The notes: a model not told the origin generated them from the sequence alone. Counted from the first letter of the stretch, positions 46,555 through 54,706 are shown. The stretch is 64,000 nt of DNA from Psychrobacillus psychrodurans (GCF_027563345.1 NZ_JAMKBK010000003.1); one strand, 5' to 3'. Numbers and translations: made by a program.

Positions 46555-47031
46555 CAAAAATATACTTAAAACTAAATAAAACATTATAATTTTTTAGTGG
46601 TTAAATATTGATTATCTCGAAGAGCTGAAAAGAAATAAAGCATGTTCGGGGCTGTGAAATAAAGCATATACCTTCCGTTTGGAAAGTTTATGCTTTATTT
46701 ATTGTGGTGAGAAACTTATGCTTTATTTTTTGATAGATAATAATTTACTTCACTAATTTGATTTACAATCATAACATAAAATGATAAAGGTAAGTAACGT
46801 TTTTTGAACGAAGAATCATTAATGTAGATAGTATAACTCTTTTATAAATAAGGTAACTCTGAATATAGTTTTTCTGATTGAGTTAATAGGACTGTTGAGA
46901 TAAGAAGGATGAACGCAAAAACGACGCAAAATCGAGCAAAAAGAAGGAATAAAGGATGAAAAAGTTGGTTTTGAACGTGTTGAACCTAATAAATGGGTTT
47001 TAAGAGAAAGGATGAAATAAATAGGAGCGTT
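46555..47031. other. 477-bp segment present here but absent from the second repeat copy
   Basis: It splits two blocks that are contiguous at 53386-53517. It contains a nested set of AAATAAAGCAT repeats (two direct at about 46632 and 46657, two inverted at about 46689 and 46718) and a gene remnant at 46930-47017. Confidence 0.6.
46930..47017 (+). pseudogene. Short C-terminal gene remnant
   Basis: An open frame without start codon reads through EKVGFERVEPNKWVLRERMK and a stop. The GFERVEPNKWVLRE pattern looks like the last strand of a GNAT or similar small enzyme domain. Upstream sequence is not coding, so only a fragment remains. Assignment is tentative. Confidence 0.35.
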
Positions 47032-47045
47032 GATTCTGGAATGTA

Positions 47046-47112
47046 GGGATTAACGTTCTTTTTGTTGAACTTATTATACTAATAGATCAAAATACAATAA
47101 AATTGATTTTAG
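47046..47112 (+). repeat. Intergenic direct repeat, copy 1 (upstream of GNAT gene)
   Basis: GGGATTAACG followed by TTGTTGAACTTATTATACTA and ATAGATCAAAATACAATA, then AATTGATTTTAG. It matches 53449-53517 with few changes. Both copies lie upstream of an acetyltransferase gene. Confidence 0.9.
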
Positions 47113-47174
47113 AAGGATCTATAAGGTAGGTAATCAAAAACATTTGGTAGATGAGATTGTGAAACATTTCATTT

Positions 47175-47204
47175 AAACTAACGAAGCAGTTTAGTGGAAG
47201 AAGG
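47175..47204 (+). repeat. Cassette-boundary palindrome (AACTAACG...TTAGT type)
   Basis: AAACTAACGAAGCAGTTTAG followed by TGGAAGAAGG: an imperfect palindrome of the family described at 48553-48629, without the adjoining terminator. Confidence 0.6.
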
Positions 47205-47285
47205 AATGAAATAGTTTGTTAACGTATTTTATAATATTATATAAGAAATCTTAAATTAGTAATTGGGTGAAATGGGGTAATTCAA

Positions 47286-47759
47286 TTGAGTATTAAAGAA
47301 ATAACAGTAGAAAATAGAGAAAAGATTGTTTCATTTTTTAAGGAACATTGGGGAAGCACTGAAATGGTAATTTCAACAGGGATTTATCAATGCGATACAT
47401 TGGACGGTTTCATTTTTGAGGAAAATAATCAGATTATCGGTTTGGTTACTTATGTCATTAAAGATAATGAAATTGAGGTTATTTCATTAGATAGTCTCCA
47501 AGAAGGGAAGGGTATTGGATCTTCATTAATGAAAAAAGTTGAATACATAGCAAAACAAAAAAAGCTACAGGTAGTAAGTTTAATAACAACTAATGATAAT
47601 TTGAACGCTCTAAAATTTTATCAAAAAAGAAATTACAGAATCACATCTATTATTCCTAACGGTGTAAACAAGGCACGAAATTTAAAACCTTCTATACCTT
47701 TAATAGGACATGATGAGATCCCATTAAATGATGAATTAATATTAAAGAAAATATTGTAG
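47286..47759 (+). CDS. GNAT family N-acetyltransferase
   Basis: 157 residues starting with TTG (GGGGT about eight bases upstream). The acetyl-CoA binding motif reads LQEGKGIGSSLMKKVE (near residue 77), followed by ALKFYQKRNYRI and the terminal IPLNDELILKKIL. Substrate unknown. It is the first intact gene of a run of unrelated single-gene modules; the 916 bp before it contain repeats only. Confidence 0.83.
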   Translation: MSIKEITVENREKIVSFFKEHWGSTEMVISTGIYQCDTLDGFIFEENNQIIGLVTYVIKDNEIEVISLDSLQEGKGIGSSLMKKVEYIAKQKKLQVVSLITTNDNLNALKFYQKRNYRITSIIPNGVNKARNLKPSIPLIGHDEIPLNDELILKKIL

Positions 47760-47847
47760 TTACATAAAATGCTTATTTGAGATTTCTCCTTCAACTCCCA
47801 TGAAAATTAAAAAATGCTCAAATTATATAAAATTGCATAGCAAAAGA

Positions 47848-47884
47848 GACTCAGAAAAAGCTTTTTTAAAAAAAGGCTGAGCCT
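47848..47884. repeat. Hairpin module, copy 1 (GACTCAG...CTGAGCC)
   Basis: GACTCAG and GGCTGAGCC flank a TTTTTTAAAAAAA centre. The same layout recurs at 49777-49812 and 55285-55322. At each site AACTNCNTGAAAATNAA lies 45-55 bp upstream. Confidence 0.55.
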
Positions 47885-47889
47885 TCAGA

Positions 47890-48160
47890 ATATTTATATG
47901 AAGTTAAAGGGTATCAGGAACCAACTCCATTCTCCTAAGAATAAAGGCAGGCTGGTGCAATAACCAGAGTAGGATTAATCTCCCATGAGTGCTACTCGTA
48001 TAGAGTGCGACAGTCTGTGATGCACCGTGGTCGTCGGAGTCAGACTAACGGATGGGCTCAATGGCACCATAGTTGATCGACCTTCTTCGCCAGCCATACT
48101 AGTCTATACCCGTTCTGAACCAATTTTCATCCTCTGTGGTGCAGCGTTTTTTTGCTGCAT
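47890..48160. ncRNA. GC-rich structured non-coding segment; candidate IS110-type bridge RNA/left end
   Basis: About 270 bp much richer in G+C than the surround, with no reading frame but many short inverted repeats: CTGG...CCAG near 47952, AGTCTG...CAGACT, and GCAGC-GTTTTTTT-GCTGC at 48145-48161. It ends at a cassette-boundary motif (GCTAACGGGTGCG, 48168). A truncated IS110 transposase lies 1.7 kb away. Long structured non-coding ends are known for IS110 elements, so this may be such an end; the link is inference and the strand is not fixed. Confidence 0.35.
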
Positions 48161-48242
48161 GGATGGCTAACGGGTGCGTTTAGTGAAAAAGCATAAATGG
48201 CAGTGTGCTATTATGAGAGGATATTTATTAAGAGGTGATTAA

Positions 48243-48554
48243 ATGGATAAAAGTATTAAAAAATGGACTATTTATGGATTTTTAATTTCCCTAGGCCTAG
48301 CAGTCTTATTTGTAAAAAACAAAATAAATATTCCTTTTGACGGTGGTTATACAACGGAGTATGTGCCTGTTTACGATTACATTGTTTCTATACTTCGTTA
48401 CAGTGTAATAGGTGCCTTTGCGGGAATGTTTGTAGGTTGGAGATTTGGCAAAGGACAGGATAAGGTTAACAAATCAAAGACATATTATGCTGAAGTGTTT
48501 TTTGGAGTATTCTTTATAGCAATATTTATAGGAATTATATCGTTCTTTTTTTAA
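48243..48554 (+). CDS. Small hypothetical membrane protein
   Basis: 103 residues with three predicted membrane helices (WTIYGFLISLGLAVLFV, YSVIGAFAGMFVGW, VFFGVFFIAIFIGIISFFF). The ribosome-binding site AAGAGGTGAT is good. The stop codon is embedded at the start of the cassette-boundary terminator. I do not recognise the family. Confidence 0.75.
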   Translation: MDKSIKKWTIYGFLISLGLAVLFVKNKINIPFDGGYTTEYVPVYDYIVSILRYSVIGAFAGMFVGWRFGKGQDKVNKSKTYYAEVFFGVFFIAIFIGIISFFF

Positions 48555-48629
48555 CTAACGAGTGCTTTACTTCAAGAAGGAGTAAAGCCTTTTTCTTATT
48601 GAACTAAAGCAGCAGGTTAGTTGAATAAG
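48553..48629 (+). repeat. Cassette-boundary module: terminator hairpin plus palindrome
   Basis: AACTAACG, then the hairpin GTGCTTTACTTCAAGAAGGA-GTAAAGC with TTTTTCTTATT, then GAACTAAAGCAGCAGG and TTAGTTGAATAAG. The hairpin is a Rho-independent terminator for the gene before it. The second part is an imperfect palindrome (CTTATTGAACTAA/TTAGTTGAATAAG). Related modules are at 49101, 51079, 52101, 54624, 54780, 55182 and 58253. Confidence 0.85.
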
Positions 48630-48693
48630 GGGGTATTCTTTATGAGAGACCTTCGTAATGTAACTTAAGAAAGAGATAGGAGATGGGAGTGCG

Positions 48694-49074
48694 ATGATGA
48701 AAATAGGAATTGGTACTCTAATAGTTTGTTTATACTGTTTTCCTTTTGTATATTTTTCAATGTACCAAGATTTTTCAAACCGTTCAATGCTTGGCTATTT
48801 ATTTATGATTGTAGCGACCTCATTATTTGCTTTTTTCGGCAAACTCTTTAGTAATTCAATCTCTCTTATTATTGGAAATATATTGTCTGTAATAATTTCA
48901 TTTTATTTCATAAGTGAAATGACAGGAAACGAACGATGGGGTGGTTATTTTAAGCCACTAACTCCATATCAATTATTAATCCTGATTAGTTTTTTGAATT
49001 CGATTCCTCAGTTTTTCGCTTTGAAGTTAGCTAATAGACACAAAAAGAGAAGACGTAAAATAGCCAACTTATAA
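48694..49074 (+). CDS. Hypothetical four-helix membrane protein
   Basis: 126 residues, four hydrophobic segments (IGTLIVCLYCFPFVYF, MLGYLFMIVATSLFAFFG, ISLIIGNILSVIISFYF, LLILISFLNSIPQFFAL) and a basic C terminus (RHKKRRRK). ATG 48694 or the adjacent ATG 48697 may start it. Separated from its neighbours by boundary modules on both sides. Family not recognised. Confidence 0.72.
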   Translation: MMKIGIGTLIVCLYCFPFVYFSMYQDFSNRSMLGYLFMIVATSLFAFFGKLFSNSISLIIGNILSVIISFYFISEMTGNERWGGYFKPLTPYQLLILISFLNSIPQFFALKLANRHKKRRRKIANL

Positions 49075-49100
49075 GATAAACAATATTGACTTCCTTTTAA

Positions 49101-49129
49101 GCTAACGGTGTGCTTTACTTCAAGAAGGA
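49101..49129 (+). repeat. Truncated cassette-boundary module
   Basis: GCTAACGGTGTGCTTTACTT followed by CAAGAAGGA, after which the second hairpin arm is missing. Confidence 0.75.
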
Positions 49130-49183
49130 CATCAAGGGAATACCTTTGAACCACATATTTACATTAGAAAGTGGGAGGAAATA

Positions 49184-49711
49184 ATGAATAAAATTTATAT
49201 TATATCTGGACCAGCAGGAGTAGGTAAATCTACAACTACAAAGGGTCTTGCAGAACAGTTTAATCAAAGTGCTTATATTGAAGGTGATTTAATAAATCAT
49301 ATGGTTGTTGGCGGATATCTTCCACCTTGGAAAAGTGAAGAATCACTTTCGTTAGTTTGGGAAAATATTGCTGATTTAAGTATCAATTTTGTGCAGGCAA
49401 ATAAGAACGTAATTATTGATTATGTTGCTTTCCCAGAAGAAGTAGAAAAATTTTCTCAAAAAATTAATTCTGAGGTACAAAACGTAGAAGTTATATATGT
49501 TGTTTTATGGGTCGATAGAGATGAACTGTTGAGAAGAGATGCTTTAAGGATTAAAGAACATCAAATGGGAATAAGATGTTTAGAATTAGTGAATGAATTT
49601 GAAATTAAAGTGATAGATAAACGCTTTTTCTATAATACAACCCACTTACGGCCATCGGATTTAGATGAAGTCTTTCTGAATATTAAAGAAAATCCTTCAT
49701 TCAAATATTGA
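49184..49711 (+). CDS. AAA/P-loop small-molecule kinase-like protein
   Basis: 175 residues with Walker A GPAGVGKST at residues 9-17 (ISGPAGVGKSTTTKGLAEQ). An Asp in YIEGDLINHMV follows at the usual acceptor position, and a lid-like Arg cluster is seen (RDELLRRDALRI). Length and pattern fit AAA_33/chloramphenicol phosphotransferase or shikimate/gluconate-kinase-like enzymes. Substrate unknown; antibiotic or metabolite phosphorylation is possible but unproven. Stand-alone module. Confidence 0.8.
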   Translation: MNKIYIISGPAGVGKSTTTKGLAEQFNQSAYIEGDLINHMVVGGYLPPWKSEESLSLVWENIADLSINFVQANKNVIIDYVAFPEEVEKFSQKINSEVQNVEVIYVVLWVDRDELLRRDALRIKEHQMGIRCLELVNEFEIKVIDKRFFYNTTHLRPSDLDEVFLNIKENPSFKY

Positions 49712-49776
49712 TTTATTCTTAAACTACCATGAAAATAAACTTCTTTAATTTAGGAAAAAAGGCAATACTTAATAAG

Positions 49777-49812
49777 ACGCAGCTCATTCGCTTAAAAAAA
49801 GGGGAGAGCGTC
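49777..49812. repeat. Hairpin module, copy 2 (GACGC...GCGTC)
   Basis: GACGCAGCTC...GAGAGCGTC around an A-rich centre, preceded by AAAAAAGGCAATACTTAATAA. It shares this preamble and the GACGCAGCTCA start with 55285-55322. Confidence 0.7.
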
Positions 49813-49847
49813 TAATTCAATGGAATATTGTAGGTAGATGGACTGGA

Positions 49848-50320
49848 TTAAGATGCTTCAGGTTCTTGTAATGTAACTGTGTATCCTAAATCCTCAAGTC
49901 TTCGTAAGGAATGCCGAACAATGGATTGTTGTCTCTTTTTATCAAAGTATTCTTCACCTAAGTCTACATACATTTCTTTTCGCGTTAATAGGTAGTAAGA
50001 TATTCGCAACATGGCATGTGCTACTACAATTCCTGCTCGTTTTTTGCCTTTTCGAGCTGCTGTACGCCTATACAGTGCGCCGAGATAGTTTTTAGATCCT
50101 CTTACAGAATGAGCTGCTTCTGTTAATGCTGATCTCAGATATTTGTTTCCTTTCTTGGTTTTAGCTGATTTTCTTTTTCCAGCACTTTCGTTATGACCAG
50201 GAACTAATCCTGCCCAAGAACACATATGAGCTGCGCTGGGAAATTGTTTTTCACATCAGTACCAATTTCAGATAAAATTTGTTACGCCATTCTTGTAGCT
50301 ATTCCAGGAATAGAGGGGTG
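49848..50320 (-). pseudogene. Truncated IS110 family transposase
   Basis: The frame 49848-50225 encodes the C-terminal Transposase_20 domain: CSWAGLVPGHNESAGKRKS, KKGNKYLRSALTEAAHS, YLGALYRRTAARKGKKRAG. Further upstream on the minus strand the domain continues in another frame as SIPGIATRMA, then a TAA stop, QILSEIGTDV. So a frameshift near 50235 and a nonsense codon are present, and the N-terminal DEDD catalytic domain is missing altogether. A dead remnant of a transposon that normally carries out RNA-guided or site-specific insertion. Confidence 0.88.
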
Positions 50321-50326
50321 ATTCAC

Positions 50327-50854
50327 ATGAAATCTAGGTTATTTATCATTAGTTGTTCTCTTATTCTCATCATATTGTTATTTGGATGTTCCAAAACAGA
50401 TGAATCTAAGGAGAGCAATTGGGAAGATTTAGTGAAAAATGTTCCGGAAATTGTGATGAACGAAAAGGAAATTCCAGAAGACATTTTAAATCAAATAAAA
50501 CTTCCAAAATATTCAACGATTCCCTTTGAAGTCAAACAGGTACTAGTAACGCCTCAGACTAGTTTCAGTGAGAAAGGACCCTTGTTAATCGATATTTCAT
50601 TTATTGGTGAAGAAGACGTTCTACATGTATCCAACCTTTTCATTAAAGAAGATCGAACGTTAGCAGCTCAAGAAACTGTAACATTAAGTAATGGACTAGA
50701 GGCTCAATGGGACGAACAAGGAAACGCTAAAGTTCTCTCGTGGCATGATAGTGAAGACAATGTGGTAATCGATTTAATGATACCTACTCCAATGGGAGAG
50801 AAAAATGACTATACAATTAAGGAATTTCTAAAAATGGCTAATTCTATTGAATAA
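50327..50854 (+). CDS. Hypothetical lipoprotein
   Basis: 175 residues with a lipoprotein signal peptide ending LLFGC (Cys22), start at ATG 50327 after GAGGGGTGA. The mature part is beta-rich; the segment TLSNGLEAQWDEQGNAKVLSWHDSEDNVVIDL resembles the DUF4367-type domain found in surface or anti-sigma-associated proteins of bacilli. It begins directly after the truncated IS110 element. No function proposed. Confidence 0.75.
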   Translation: MKSRLFIISCSLILIILLFGCSKTDESKESNWEDLVKNVPEIVMNEKEIPEDILNQIKLPKYSTIPFEVKQVLVTPQTSFSEKGPLLIDISFIGEEDVLHVSNLFIKEDRTLAAQETVTLSNGLEAQWDEQGNAKVLSWHDSEDNVVIDLMIPTPMGEKNDYTIKEFLKMANSIE

Positions 50855-51078
50855 GAGTGTTTAGCGGAATTTTAAATATAGTTCATATAGCGATAAACGG
50901 TACTTTAGTAAAAAATGGCTATGCTAAAGGAAAAGGTTGATTATTGTTATTCGATATGAAACACGCCCACCTTATGATCTAGAGATGCTCATGATTGTTT
51001 AAAATATATATAAGCTACTAGAAAACCACTCATTGAATTAAAAGGCGTTAATCCTCAATGCACGATTTTCTAGTATTT

Positions 51079-51163
51079 CTTATTCAACTAACGGTGTGCT
51101 TTACTTCAATAAGGAGTAAAGCATTTTTCTTATTGAACGAAAACGACGGGTAGTTGTATAAAG
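51079..51163 (+). repeat. Cassette-boundary module
   Basis: CTTATTCAACTAACGGTGTG, hairpin GCTTTACTTCAATAAGGAGT-AAAGC with TTTTTC, then TTATTGAACGAAAACGACGG and GTAGTTGTATAAAG. Outer ends CTTATTCAACTAA and TAGTTGTATAAAG are inverted. The rest of 50855-51241 contains no gene. Confidence 0.85.
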
Positions 51164-51241
51164 ATTCATAAACCATTTAGATTATCTTTATCTAAATGGT
51201 TTTTTATTGAATTAGTTGCACGATTGTACTAAAATAAAATC

Positions 51242-51871
51242 ATGAGTATAAAAATTAAATCAACTAACCAAAAAGAAATGTCGTTCATTGAAAAAGCCCG
51301 TAGATCTCAAATTGTGGAATGTGCAATTGAAACTATCGCTGAAATAGGTTACGCTCAAGCATCTTTAGGACAAATTGCAAAACGTGCAAAAATCAGTAAG
51401 GGAGTTATTTCGTATCACTTTGCAAATAAAGAGGAATTATTGGATCAAATAGCTATCGAATACTATACGGCTTGGCAATCTTATATTGCTCCACTAATAG
51501 AAGCTCAAAAATCTCCTAAAGAAATGCTTCGGGTTTATATTGAATCCAATCTAACATTCATAGAAGAAAATCGGAAGCATGTTATCGCTGTTATAGAAGT
51601 GGTTTCTAATAAGAGAACTGCTGATGGTAAATTTGGGTTTGCTTCAGACCATGATGAAACTATTTTACTTCCTATTGAAAATATTCTCACCCTAGGGATG
51701 CAAGATGGAATTTTTCGAGAATTTACCAGATCATCTTTAAGGGTGATGGCGTTAACAATAAGAAATGCCATTGACGGATTCACCCTTGAATTAATGAAAA
51801 AGTCTCATTTAGATGTTCAGGAATATACAAGAGAACTGGTTACACTCTTCGAAAAATCAGCTACAAAGTAA
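51242..51871 (+). CDS. TetR family transcriptional regulator
   Basis: 209 residues; N-terminal helix-turn-helix (RRSQIVECAIETIAEIGYAQ, then ASLGQIAKRAKISKGVISYHFANKEELL) with the usual TetR layout, and a helical ligand-binding domain. The target is unknown. The only downstream partner in the operon is the small zinc-site protein 22 bp later, which suggests local or self regulation. Confidence 0.92.
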   Translation: MSIKIKSTNQKEMSFIEKARRSQIVECAIETIAEIGYAQASLGQIAKRAKISKGVISYHFANKEELLDQIAIEYYTAWQSYIAPLIEAQKSPKEMLRVYIESNLTFIEENRKHVIAVIEVVSNKRTADGKFGFASDHDETILLPIENILTLGMQDGIFREFTRSSLRVMALTIRNAIDGFTLELMKKSHLDVQEYTRELVTLFEKSATK

Positions 51872-51893
51872 GGTGTTGTTAAGGAGGATAACA

Positions 51894-52058
51894 ATGATAT
51901 ACTATGAGATACTTTGTTATAGTTGTAAAAGAACATTCAAAGAATACGAAGGTTCACTAAAATATAAACAGTTTAAGGAAAGAAAGAGTAAGATTTTTTG
52001 CTGCGACGATTGTAGTCATAAGATACGCATTGATGCAATAAAAAATTTCTTTAGATAG
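51894..52058 (+). CDS. 54-residue protein with a four-cysteine zinc-ribbon-like site
   Basis: ATG 51894 follows AAGGAGG by seven bases. The protein reads MIYYEILCYSCKRTFKEYEG and ends IFCCDDCSHKIRIDAIKNFF plus Arg. CYSC and CDDC form a likely zinc site separated by about 31 residues. It resembles small DUF2197-type proteins, but the match is only by eye. Co-transcribed with the tetR gene. The longer frame from 51813 overlaps tetR and lacks a ribosome-binding site. Confidence 0.75.
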   Translation: MIYYEILCYSCKRTFKEYEGSLKYKQFKERKSKIFCCDDCSHKIRIDAIKNFFR

Positions 52059-52100
52059 TTATTTGGGGAATACCTTAATAGATTGTGAAATAATGTACTT

Positions 52101-52173
52101 AAATTAACGTTTGCTTAAGTGAAAAAACATGGCTGTGTTTGTTATAGCCTTTTCTTATTGTGCTAACGTACAA
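52101..52173 (+). repeat. Degenerate cassette-boundary module
   Basis: AAATTAACGTTTGCTTAAGT ... GCTGTGTTTGTTATAGCCTT, then TTCTTATTGTGCTAACGTAC. It keeps the order of parts but has drifted. The remaining 52174-52409 interval shows no gene. Confidence 0.5.
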
Positions 52174-52409
52174 TCGTCATTAGCTTTTTTTCAACAATCG
52201 GGCCAGATTATGGAGCAACACAGTCAGGACATTTTGCTAAAATTAGGTAGATATAATGAACAAGTGTACCTAAAGTAGCGGACCGGATCATTGAAAATGG
52301 AACCATATTTACAGTGTGAACATATTGAATTTGTTATACTTAATTATAAATTAGAAGTAAATGAAGAAGTAGAGAATGTTTATTAACTAATAAAAGGAGT
52401 GTAATCATA

Positions 52410-52844
52410 ATGGTAGGAGTAGAAATTGATTTGGTTGTTACAGATAGTTTAAAAGCATTAGATTTATACGAAAACATATTTGAGATCGAACGTATTGAGG
52501 TTTCAGATTTACCCAAAGGAACAAATGAAGTAGTATTTACCCTCTACGGAGTACGCTTTCACATGTTGGATGAAAATCCAGAATTTCAATTGATAGCACC
52601 AACCAAAGATGACCCCAAAACAATTTGGTTTAACGTCTCTGTCCCTGATATCAAGGAAACATATACTAAGGCAATGAGTTTGGGGTGCACGGAGATACAA
52701 CAGGTTACTGATCTACCTGATTATGGAGTGTCAAATGCAATATTTATGGACTCTTTTGGTTATGTATGGATGCTTCACCAAATCCACAAAGTAGTGAGTC
52801 ATGAAGAGCGTATACGACTTTGGGAGGAAAAAAGGAATCATTAA
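52410..52844 (+). CDS. VOC family (glyoxalase/bleomycin-resistance fold) protein
   Basis: 144 residues. Paired beta-alpha-beta units: VGVEIDLVVTDSLKALDLYE at the start, then GVRFHMLDENPEF, and in the second half FNVSVPDIKETYTKAMSLGC and FMDSFGYVWMLHQIHK. These are typical of PhnB/YycE-like VOC proteins. GGAGTG ribosome-binding site. May bind a small molecule or metal; function unknown. Followed by two terminator-like hairpins. Confidence 0.87.
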   Translation: MVGVEIDLVVTDSLKALDLYENIFEIERIEVSDLPKGTNEVVFTLYGVRFHMLDENPEFQLIAPTKDDPKTIWFNVSVPDIKETYTKAMSLGCTEIQQVTDLPDYGVSNAIFMDSFGYVWMLHQIHKVVSHEERIRLWEEKRNH

Positions 52845-52925
52845 TATTAGATGTATTAAATAATTATGAACCTCTCAGGAATAAAGTCACGAGTGTTATT
52901 GGCTATTTAATAAAATCTAATAACT

Positions 52926-52974
52926 GGTACTTCAAGTAAAGGGCACTTTTCTTTAGTAAGAAGGTACCTTTTTT
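52926..52974 (+). terminator. Terminator after the VOC gene
   Basis: GGTACTTCAAGTAAAG pairs with CTTTAGTAAGAAGGTACC and is followed by TTTTTT. The internal CTTCAAG/TAAAG elements resemble the boundary-module hairpin. A second hairpin CCTACACAA/TTGTGTAGG lies at 52982-53003. Confidence 0.75.
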
Positions 52975-53011
52975 GTCTGCTCCTACACAAATAATTGTGT
53001 AGGTTTACACT

Positions 53012-53038
53012 TAAACTAGCGAGGGGATTTAGTTAAAG
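53012..53038 (+). repeat. Cassette-boundary palindrome, diverged
   Basis: AAACTAGCGAGGGGATTTAG followed by TTAAAG, in the same position relative to a terminator as at other boundaries. Confidence 0.45.
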
Positions 53039-53091
53039 ATTCACATTCCTAAATAATCATTTTTTTATAAAACCAAACTTAAATACTGGAA

Positions 53092-53122
53092 AAGAACCCA
53101 CTTTTTACCAAAATGGGTTCTT
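53092..53122 (+). terminator. Hairpin AAGAACCCA...TGGGTTCTT
   Basis: 9-bp stem with T-rich tail (GTTATTT); no gene directly upstream. The interval 53039-53734 otherwise has only the repeat blocks listed below. Confidence 0.5.
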
Positions 53123-53385
53123 GTTATTTATGTATACTATAAAATTTTAAATCAACACTTAAATATACTCACCTAATAGTTCAGATTTCCACTTATGAAT
53201 AGCATGGTTTTCTCTTGCAAACACTTTATTTATAACAATGTTATGGTTTAGAAATTCAAGTGAGTTATTTAAAACTTATGGTCCCAAATGTTTTGAGTAT
53301 ATTTAAAGCCCGTAAATTTAAGTGTGGCGCGCTTGCTATAGTGGCTTTATTTTAGAAAACTTTATAGTTAATTTTTTGCGACTTT

Positions 53386-53420
53386 AAGTATATCTTTGCC
53401 ATAATGGCAAGGGTATACTT
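53386..53420. repeat. Perfect hairpin repeat, copy 2
   Basis: Differs from 46506-46540 at one base (GGGTATACTT for GGATATACTT). Here it is followed after about 28 bp by the direct repeat block. Confidence 0.9.
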
Positions 53421-53448
53421 AATTTTGTTTTAGGGACTCTGGAAGGAA

Positions 53449-53517
53449 GGGATTAAGGTTTGTTTTGTTGAACTTATTATACTAATAGATCAAAATACAA
53501 TGAAAAATTGATTTTAG
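53449..53517 (+). repeat. Intergenic direct repeat, copy 2
   Basis: GGGATTAAGG, TTGTTGAACTTATTATACTA, ATAGATCAAAATACAATGAA, then TTGATTTTAG; partner of 47046-47112. A diverged tail continues to the palindrome TTAGTTGAAGAAGG (53580-53593) in both copies. Confidence 0.9.
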
Positions 53518-53734
53518 TAAAACCTATAATAGGAAGTCAGGACATTTGTTAGAGGAGTTTGTGAAAGTGTCGAAACAGGTTAGTTGAAGAAGGAATAATT
53601 AAATCTTTATTGAATATGAATAGGAGGATTCAATACAAGGGATGGTGATAATTGGCTTTTTTAAAGCGGAGGCCATAGTAAGAATATCAAAAAGATAGTT
53701 ACAAATATCAAGAAGAATCGAGGAGATTACATAA

Positions 53735-54609
53735 ATGAGTATACCTGTAATTCGAACTTATAAAGATTCAAGTGATTTAAAGCGAATGCAGAAACTTACA
53801 CAAGCTATATGGTCACTGGAACCTAATTACCATATAGGCGATCTAGCTTGGCAACGCTACCGACACGCTGGACGCGAGGATGATTGGGATACTGCAATTT
53901 GGGAAATGGATGGGAAGCCCGTTGCTTGGGGATGGATTCAAAACCCCGGTGAGTTAATATGTCAAGTTGATCCTGATTTTCCTGAGGTGGCCAAGGATAT
54001 CATTGACTGGTTTGATAAAATAACTATAACCAATGAGCAAAAAGTGATTGTCCTAGAAACGGAATCGCATCTTATTTCAGCCTTAGAAGATTCTTTATTC
54101 AACCCATTAGCAGAAAATCCAGAAGTCCTCACAAAAATTTCATTGGATAGTTGTTCATTCCCTGTTCAATGCCAGATAAGTTTAAAAGCCGCCATATCAA
54201 GGGGTTTGAGGATTTAAAAAATCGTGTGGCAGTACATAAGGCTGCATTTCATGGATCCAGAGTCACAGAAGAAAGTTACTTGAACGTTATGAATACCTAT
54301 CCTTATGATTCTTCTCTTGATTGGGTAATAGAATCCCCAAATGGTGAGTTCGTGGCATCTTGTTTAATTTGGTTTGATGAAGAAAACAAGGTGGGGTTAC
54401 TGGAACCTGTTGGAACGGATCCGAGATTTAGTAGAATGGGATTAGCCAGTTCAGTCTGTAAGCTTGCTCTTAATGCGTTGCGAGATAATGGCGCAAAAAC
54501 GGCAGTTGTTGTTTGTACTTCCCCTAAAACACATGAATTTTACAAATCTATTGGATTTGAAACATTTGCTCAAACAAAATCATTTCATCGTCTTAAAAAT
54601 GCTTTATAA
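53735..54609 (+). pseudogene. Double-domain GNAT acetyltransferase broken by a frameshift
   Basis: Two overlapping frames, 53735-54217 and 54151-54609. The first encodes an N-terminal GNAT-like half (LTQAIWSLEPNYHIGDLAWQ..., AWGWI). The second encodes a full C-terminal GNAT half: FKSRHIKGFEDLKNRVAVHKAAF, then LLEPVGTDPRFSRMGLASSVCK (acetyl-CoA site) and FYKSIGFE. Intact relatives of MshD-like two-domain type read through this junction, so an indel around 54165-54185 probably splits the gene. GGAGAT precedes the ATG at 53735. The C-terminal half could survive by re-initiation, but no ribosome-binding site is seen. Confidence 0.75.
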
Positions 54610-54623
54610 ACTTCGCTTTTCTT

Positions 54624-54706
54624 CTTCAACTAACGTGTTGCTTTACTTCAATATGGGGTAAAGCTTTTTTCCTATTAATCTAATGGTACAGTTTTAGTAT
54701 AAGAAG
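54624..54706 (+). repeat. Cassette-boundary module
   Basis: TTCAACTAACGTGTTGCTTT-ACTTC, hairpin partner GGGGTAAAGC and TTTTTT, then ATTAATCTAATGGTACAG and TTTTAGTATAAGAAG. Confidence 0.8.
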
